Assembly: GCA_903914955.1 (NCBI GenBank)
Contig: CAIWRB010000300.1
Coordinates: forward strand, 1-36,725
Source of the DNA: an uncultured Chloroflexota bacterium
Lineage (GTDB): Bacteria > Chloroflexota > Anaerolineae > Anaerolineales > Villigracilaceae
Direction of reading: 5' to 3'
DNA: 36,725 nt
Shown here in pieces: positions 32,102 to 36,725 of this stretch. Both the position numbers and the translations under genes were made by a program. Position 1 is the stretch's first letter. Each line of letters opens with the position of its first letter. A model generated the notes under the pieces. It saw nothing but the letters and a program-made list of their open reading frames with translations, did not search any database and was not told the origin of the DNA.

Positions 32102-33520
32102 ATGGGTCAATTGAATTTTCTCTCGGAGGATGATGTCAAGCGAATACATAACGCCACGTTGCGGATCCTGAACGAAGTCGGTTATGTGTGGACACATAAG
32201 GAAAGCCTTGAAATCCTAACTGGCGCGGGATGCAAGATAAAAGGCAACCGAGTATATTTTCCACCTGAATTGGTGGAAGACAGTATCCAGAAAGCTGGGA
32301 AGCGCACCACCATCCGCGGGCGCGGCGGCATGACAAAAACGCTCGGCGACGGAAATTTATATTTCCACAACCTCGGCGGCGCGCGTGATATTTATGACGC
32401 GAAGTCGGGTGATCATCGCATTGCTCAATTGCAGGATGTACGCGACTCGACACGAGTGCTCGATGCGCTTGAAAACTGTAACACCATCACGCCTTTCTTT
32501 ACGCCGCAGGATGTGCCGGGCGAATTGATGTCACTTGCAATGTACCGCCATGCGCTACCGTTCACCACAAAACCACTTCAGGGTCCCGGTGTACAGTATG
32601 GCCCTGAAACTAAATTCGCGGTCCAAATGGCGGAAGTGATCGGGAATCCGAAAGAGGTCTTGACCCTTGCACTTTCTCCTGTTTCCCCGCTCACCATTCC
32701 TGACCATGAAGCGGAGGCTGTGATCGAGATCGCGCGCGCGGGAATCGCATTCGGAGCTCTGCCCTGCCCCACTGCAGGCGCGACAGGACCAATGACGATC
32801 AGCGGATCCATCGCGCAGCAGAATGCGGAGACTCTGGCGGTAGTGATCCTTGCACAATTGGTAAATCCAGGCTTGCCGATCATTTATTGCGGACGACTTG
32901 CCATGATGGAACCGCGACTGGGTTCATCAGTTTGGGGCGGCGTGGAATTGGGTCTCGCCTCGGCAGGAACTGTTCAACTCGGACATCATTATGGGTTCCC
33001 GGTCAACGTGTATGGGTTCTCCACAAATGCACATACCATCGATGCCCAGGATGGATTTGAGCGCGGACTGAACGCAGCCATCCCCGCCCTGGCTGGAGCG
33101 GATGAACTCTCTGGCATCGGTGAAATGGAAGCGGGTGTGATGGGTTCGTATGCGCAGATGGTTCTGGATAACGAATTGGCATCCAGCATCCTGCGATTAA
33201 GGCGCGGTTTCAGCGCGGATGAAGACGCGCTTGGTGTTGACATCATCGCAGCAGTCATGGATGGCTCGCGCAATTTCCTCGGCCAAAAGCATACGATGAA
33301 ATATCTAAAAGCTGGCGAAGTACAATTGACAAAACTTGCAGAACGAAATTCCTGGGAAACTTGGGAACGGAAAGGGAAGCAGGGAATGGTGGAACGTGCC
33401 ATTGATGAAGCTGAAAAGCTTTTACGCGAACATCAAGTGGAGCCGCTCGAGCGGCAGCAAGAGCAGGAGCTTGATAAAATCATGGAAGCTGCGGAAAAAG
33501 AATTGGTGAAGAAAAGATAA
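32102..33520 (+). CDS. MttB-superfamily corrinoid methyltransferase 4
   Basis: A 472-aa MttB-superfamily protein that resembles copy 1 in layout (IHNATLRILNEVG, AQLQDVRDSTRVLDALE, GATGPMTISGSIAQQNAE, NFLGQKHTMKYL) but is clearly divergent from it and from copies 2 and 3. It has no in-frame amber codon. The region equivalent to the pyrrolysine loop reads ELSGIGEMEAGVMGSYAQMV. The C-terminus is a charged helix rich in Glu and Lys. AAGGAG precedes the ATG. It follows the S9 peptidase by 30 nt and precedes the M20 amidohydrolase by 25 nt, with no terminator, so these are probably one transcript. Confidence 0.88.
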   Translation: MGQLNFLSEDDVKRIHNATLRILNEVGYVWTHKESLEILTGAGCKIKGNRVYFPPELVEDSIQKAGKRTTIRGRGGMTKTLGDGNLYFHNLGGARDIYDAKSGDHRIAQLQDVRDSTRVLDALENCNTITPFFTPQDVPGELMSLAMYRHALPFTTKPLQGPGVQYGPETKFAVQMAEVIGNPKEVLTLALSPVSPLTIPDHEAEAVIEIARAGIAFGALPCPTAGATGPMTISGSIAQQNAETLAVVILAQLVNPGLPIIYCGRLAMMEPRLGSSVWGGVELGLASAGTVQLGHHYGFPVNVYGFSTNAHTIDAQDGFERGLNAAIPALAGADELSGIGEMEAGVMGSYAQMVLDNELASSILRLRRGFSADEDALGVDIIAAVMDGSRNFLGQKHTMKYLKAGEVQLTKLAERNSWETWERKGKQGMVERAIDEAEKLLREHQVEPLERQQEQELDKIMEAAEKELVKKR

Positions 33521-33545
33521 CGACATATAAAACTTTGGAGATATT

Positions 33546-34703
33546 ATGTTAAAACAAGCAAATGCAATTTCAGAGGAACTGATCGAATGGCGGCGAGATT
33601 TTCACATGCACCCCGAAACGGGATTCGATGTTTACCGCACAGCAGGTATCGTGGCTGATGAGTTGGAGAAAATGGGGTACCGAGTCAAGCGCGGCGTAGG
33701 CAAAAGCGGCGTCGTGGCAGACATCGGCGAAGGCGGCAAGATGGTCGCTATCCGCGCGGATATGGATGCGCTTCCCCTTCAAGAGTTGAATGAATCTGAA
33801 TTCAAATCGCAAAATGATGGAAAGATGCACGCATGCGGACACGACTCTCATACCGCGATGGCATTGGGCGCAGCGCATTTGCTCGCCAAAGAAAAATTCA
33901 ATGGCCGTGTTCGTTTTCTATTCCAGCCCAGCGAAGAATCCGCAGACGAGGAAGGCAAAAGCGGCGCAGTACGCATGTCTGAAGATGGAGCGATGGAAGG
34001 CGTGGATTATGTCATCGCGCAGCATGTTGACCCGGGCCAGCCTGTCGGGACGATCGCCATCAGTTCGGGAGCAGCTTCCGGCGGAGTCGATTCGTGGTTT
34101 GGTGTCATCCAGGGAAAAGGAGGGCATGGCGCGTATCCGCATAATACAGTTGACCCATTCTATCTATTAGCCCATATTATTTTTGCGTTGAACGCGATGA
34201 TCTCTCGCAAACTTGACCCATTTTCTCCGGCAGTGGTCAGTATCGGCTCCATCAATGGCGGTTTTACAGAAAATGTGATTCCGGATAGCATCAAGATCAC
34301 AGGCACATTACGCTTCACCACGGCGGAGGTGCAAAAACAAATCCACGCTGAGATCAAGCGCGCTTTTGATACCGCAAAAGCGCTTGGCGGTAATTATGAA
34401 TTAAAGATTGAAATCGGCGCACCTCCGATGACCAATGATCAGAAGGTTACGGAAATGATCGAATCAGTTGGCAAGGATTTTCTCGGCGCGGAAAATGTGC
34501 ACGAGATTCACAAGTCACTTGGCGCGGAGGATTTTGGTTCTTTTATGGAGCACGCGCCTGGAGCGATGTACATGCTCGGCACGAGAAAACAAGGCCATGA
34601 AGAATATCCATTCCATCATCCAAAATTTGATATTGACGAGCGCGCCTTTCCTTTAGGCACGGCCATTTTGGCGGAAACTGCTTTGAGATTTTTGAAACAG
34701 TAA
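33546..34703 (+). CDS. M20-family amidohydrolase (hippurate / N-acyl-amino acid hydrolase type)
   Basis: A di-metal amidohydrolase of 385 aa in the M20D group, which cleaves N-acyl amino acids, hippurate or indole-acetyl amino acids. Motifs are MHPETGFD (about 21-28), IRADMDALPLQE (about 69-80), HACGHDSHTA (Cys97 and His99 as metal ligands), QPSEES (Glu130, Glu131), QHVDP (His160) and PFHHPKFD near the end. In the dimerisation domain, GKGGHGAYPH carries the family's second-site His. TTGGAG lies before the ATG. Its place between methyltransferase 4 and the pterin methyltransferase suggests it hydrolyses an amide of the methylated substrate or its product. No signal peptide is present. Confidence 0.9.
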   Translation: MLKQANAISEELIEWRRDFHMHPETGFDVYRTAGIVADELEKMGYRVKRGVGKSGVVADIGEGGKMVAIRADMDALPLQELNESEFKSQNDGKMHACGHDSHTAMALGAAHLLAKEKFNGRVRFLFQPSEESADEEGKSGAVRMSEDGAMEGVDYVIAQHVDPGQPVGTIAISSGAASGGVDSWFGVIQGKGGHGAYPHNTVDPFYLLAHIIFALNAMISRKLDPFSPAVVSIGSINGGFTENVIPDSIKITGTLRFTTAEVQKQIHAEIKRAFDTAKALGGNYELKIEIGAPPMTNDQKVTEMIESVGKDFLGAENVHEIHKSLGAEDFGSFMEHAPGAMYMLGTRKQGHEEYPFHHPKFDIDERAFPLGTAILAETALRFLKQ

Positions 34704-34760
34704 TCCAAAAACTTAGTGGGCTGTGAGGCCTTTCAGGTTTTAACTTTTTTCGGAGGACAC

Positions 34761-35633
34761 ATGCATACCATATTAAAATCGAACAGCAAAGAAATCATCA
34801 TCGGCATTGACAAACCTTTTGTCATCATCGGCGAAAAGATCAACCCAACCGGCATAAAAAAACTGGGCCAGGCTCTAATTGATAACAACATGGAATTTGT
34901 TATTCAACTCGCCAAGCGACAAGTCGCTTGGGGGGCGGAGGTTCTTGATGTGAACGTGGGTCATCCGCAAATTGACGAAGTTGCAATGATCGCGATCGTG
35001 GTCGAAGCAGTAAGAGGCGCGGTGGATGTTCCCTTATGTATTGACTCAAATGATCCGAAGATCCTCGAAGCTGGGCTGAAATTTGCGCCGGGCAAGCCGT
35101 TGATCAACTCTGTCAATGGAGAGGAAAAACAATTGTCAAGTGTCCTGCCGCTCGCAAAAGAAAGGGGCGCAGCCGTCCTCGGATTGACGATCGGAGAGGA
35201 TGGAATCCCGGCTACTGCAGAGGAACGTCTTGTTGTGGCTGGTCACATTATTGAGCGCGCGGCGAAGATGGGTATCCCTGTTGAAGATATCATCATTGAC
35301 CCGCTGGTGATGACCGTTGGACACAATAGCCTAGCCGCGACTGTCACGCTTAAGGCGATCGAATTGATTAGAAAAGAATACGGCGTGAACATGAGTCTGG
35401 GCGCAAGCAATGTTTCATTTGGATTACCTGACCGGCAATTCGTCAATAGTGCGTTCCTTTCGCTGGCTATTCAAGCGGGCGTAACCTGCTCGATCACGGA
35501 TCCGATCAAACTGGGAAGCTCAATCCGCGCTACAGATTTATTGTTGGGCAAGGATGCAAACTCAATTCGATACTTAAAGTATTTCAGAGCGACTGAAAAA
35601 TTAAGAGATCAGGAAGCCGCAGCGAAAACGTAA
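34761..35633 (+). CDS. Methyltetrahydrofolate:corrinoid methyltransferase (MtgA/AcsE/MtrH-like)
   Basis: A pterin-binding TIM-barrel methyltransferase of 290 aa, related to MtgA, MtvA and AcsE (MeTr). It moves methyl groups between the corrinoid protein and tetrahydrofolate. The pterin pocket is visible: IIGEKINPTG, LDVNVG (Asp63), CIDSND (about 94-99), IIDPLVMTVG (Asp180) and GASNVSFGLPDR (Asn217). CGGAGG lies 4 nt before the ATG at 34761; a longer in-frame start at 34716 lacks a ribosome-binding site. It closes the methyltransferase block and is the expected acceptor step, delivering methyl-THF to one-carbon or Wood-Ljungdahl metabolism. Confidence 0.92.
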   Translation: MHTILKSNSKEIIIGIDKPFVIIGEKINPTGIKKLGQALIDNNMEFVIQLAKRQVAWGAEVLDVNVGHPQIDEVAMIAIVVEAVRGAVDVPLCIDSNDPKILEAGLKFAPGKPLINSVNGEEKQLSSVLPLAKERGAAVLGLTIGEDGIPATAEERLVVAGHIIERAAKMGIPVEDIIIDPLVMTVGHNSLAATVTLKAIELIRKEYGVNMSLGASNVSFGLPDRQFVNSAFLSLAIQAGVTCSITDPIKLGSSIRATDLLLGKDANSIRYLKYFRATEKLRDQEAAAKT

Positions 35634-35656
35634 ACTTAGAAACGCACTTGGGGTTT

Positions 35657-36436
35657 TTATTTTGGCACCGGCAGAGAATACCCGCCATCCATAATAATGG
35701 TCTGCCCCACGATCATAGATGCGGCGGATGTACATAAAAATGCGACAACCTGAGCTACTTCTTCAGGTGTGACCAACCTGCCGGCCGGAACTAGCTCAAC
35801 AAATTTTTGCAGGATGTTATCCTGACTTCCCATGGAAGCAAAATGATTTAACGCATCCGTCTCCACTACACCCGGAGACACTGCGTTGACATTGATTCCC
35901 TTTGAGATCAACTCGACGCCAAGATAGCGCGTCAATGCCTCCAACGCCGCTTTACTGGCGCCGACGACAACATAATCAGGCAATACTCGCGTGGCACCCG
36001 CGCTTGAGATGCTGACGATATTTCCGCCGCCGCGTTTTTCCATCAAAACCGCGGCGCGCTGTGCCGAGAACAACAAGGCGCGCGCGTTGATGTTCATGGT
36101 CCAATCCCAGCCTTTTGGTTTCTGGTCCATCGCTGGGCGGTTATATCCGGAAGCGGCGTTGTGAATGAAAATATCCAGCCCGCCAAATTCCTTTTCCAAT
36201 TCATCGAACATGCGGTTCAGATCATCCATATCTCCAACATCCGCTCTGACTAGCAGCACACGGCGGCCTAATTTTTCAATCTCACGCGCAGTCTGCTCAG
36301 CCGGCTCGCGGTTGCGGAAAAAATTAATGGCCACATCCGCACCATTTTCAGCAAAATGTAAGGCGATGGCGCGACCAATTCCGCGGCCAGAGCCGGTGAC
36401 AAGAGCGATCTTGTTTATAAAAGATGTTGAAGGCAT
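35657..36436 (-). CDS. fabL: Enoyl-[ACP] reductase FabL-type SDR
   Basis: A short-chain dehydrogenase of 259 aa. The Rossmann motif is TGSGRGIG (about 14-21), and NAASG (about 93-97) replaces the usual NNAG. The catalytic Tyr155 and Lys162 are spaced Y-x6-K, as in FabL, rather than Y-x3-K as in most SDRs. WDWTMNINA, VGASKAALEALTRYLGVEL, VETDALNHF and GQTIIMDGGYSL also match the FabL (YgaA) group. This predicts NADPH-dependent enoyl-ACP reduction in fatty acid elongation. It is convergent with the pterin methyltransferase gene and divergent from the HAD gene, so it is not part of the methyltransferase operon. Confidence 0.82.
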   Translation of the reverse strand: MPSTSFINKIALVTGSGRGIGRAIALHFAENGADVAINFFRNREPAEQTAREIEKLGRRVLLVRADVGDMDDLNRMFDELEKEFGGLDIFIHNAASGYNRPAMDQKPKGWDWTMNINARALLFSAQRAAVLMEKRGGGNIVSISSAGATRVLPDYVVVGASKAALEALTRYLGVELISKGINVNAVSPGVVETDALNHFASMGSQDNILQKFVELVPAGRLVTPEEVAQVVAFLCTSAASMIVGQTIIMDGGYSLPVPK

Positions 36437-36508
36437 GGGATATTTTCCTTATTTTGTTATGACATTTGAGGCAGTATAACATGATGACCAGCATCAAATA
36501 AATTCATG

Positions 36509-36514
36509 TATAAT
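36509..36514 (+). promoter_or_regulatory. Perfect -10 box directly before the HAD gene
   Basis: TATAAT lies 10 nt before the ATG at 36525, with no ribosome-binding site between. This would give a leader of only a few nucleotides. No convincing -35 hexamer is seen. Confidence 0.5.
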
Positions 36515-36524
36515 CCCCGCTCAT

Positions 36525-36725
36525 ATGAAAACTACCCCTTTTGACCTTGTCATTTTTGATTGCGACGGCGTATTGGTGGAGAGCGAACCACTCGCCACGC
36601 AAGTCATAGTCCAAATACTCGCAGAGCGTGGCATCAAAGTAAATTATGAAGAATTCTTGCGGGAATTTTCCGGGGCTGTCATATACAAAAGGCTGGAAGC
36701 TATTTCGCAAAAACTGAATTGGACC
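36525..36725 (+). CDS. HAD-superfamily phosphatase, partial (5' end only)
   Basis: The first 67 codons of a haloacid dehalogenase-like hydrolase; the window ends inside the gene. FDLVIFDCDGVLVESEP (about 6-22) is the HAD motif I with nucleophile Asp12 and acid/base Asp14, followed by the start of a helical cap domain (TQVIVQILAERGIKVNYEEFL). The FDCDGVLVDSE-like form is typical of sugar-phosphate phosphatases and beta-phosphoglucomutase relatives. The substrate cannot be told from this part. Confidence 0.85.
   Translation, partial: MKTTPFDLVIFDCDGVLVESEPLATQVIVQILAERGIKVNYEEFLREFSGAVIYKRLEAISQKLNWT

Noticed and set aside
25626-33520. Pyrrolysine (in-frame UAG) in the MttB genes
   Set aside because: All four genes translate through at normal family length (472-492 aa) and end in ordinary stop codons. 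No UAG interrupts a conserved region, so they are of the non-pyrrolysine type.
36471-36497. Sigma70 promoter for the FabL gene on the minus strand (TTGATG and TATACT)
   Set aside because: The two hexamers are only about 13 nt apart, too close for a normal promoter.

Overview
The window looks like a chromosomal segment of an anaerobic or facultative Chloroflexota bacterium, most likely class Anaerolineae. This is inferred from gene content and protein style, not from a marker gene. The clues are a substrate-binding lipoprotein with an Ala/Pro/Thr/Glu linker, LysM-M23 and M14 cell-envelope proteins, a membrane-anchored baseplate-J-like protein beside ruvX and mltG, several MttB-family methyltransferases, and AT-rich TATAAT boxes close to start codons. 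I saw no tRNA, rRNA, CRISPR array, IS element or phage gene.

Layout. 1-7.3 kb: housekeeping genes, namely ftsH (-), a nitronate-monooxygenase-like flavoprotein, exonuclease III (-), a single-domain response regulator, a DUF192 protein, a LysM/M23 peptidase and a cyclic-nucleotide-binding protein. 7.3-13.5 kb: a complete branched-chain-amino-acid-type (Liv/HAAT) ABC transporter, with a structured leader before the binding-protein gene and a long hairpin between binding protein and permeases. 13.5-17.9 kb: an ornithine-cyclodeaminase-family enzyme, a sarcosine-oxidase-like FAD enzyme, a cinA with a degenerate C-terminal domain, and an M14 peptidase. 18-21 kb: an MtaD-like amidohydrolase fused to a CYTH-like domain, and an unknown membrane protein. 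21-24 kb (-): baseplate-J-like protein, ruvX and mltG.

24.1-35.6 kb is the most distinctive region. It is a co-directional block: a GntR/FCD regulator, one corrinoid protein, four non-pyrrolysine MttB-superfamily methyltransferases in three sequence types (two are recent tandem duplicates), an S9 serine peptidase and an M20 amidohydrolase between methyltransferase genes, and an MtrH/MtgA/AcsE-like pterin-binding methyltransferase. By analogy with the MttB-MttC-MtgA systems for glycine betaine, proline betaine and carnitine, the likely flow is: a methylated quaternary amine, possibly released by the peptidase or amidohydrolase, is demethylated by one of the MttB proteins. The methyl group passes to the shared corrinoid protein and then, via the pterin methyltransferase, to tetrahydrofolate. 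No RamA-type corrinoid reductive activase is in the window. The Liv transporter, OCD and FAD enzyme about 10 kb upstream could supply or process amino-acid-like products, but that link is inference.

35.6-36.7 kb: a FabL-type enoyl-ACP reductase (-) diverges from the start of a HAD phosphatase that runs off the window.
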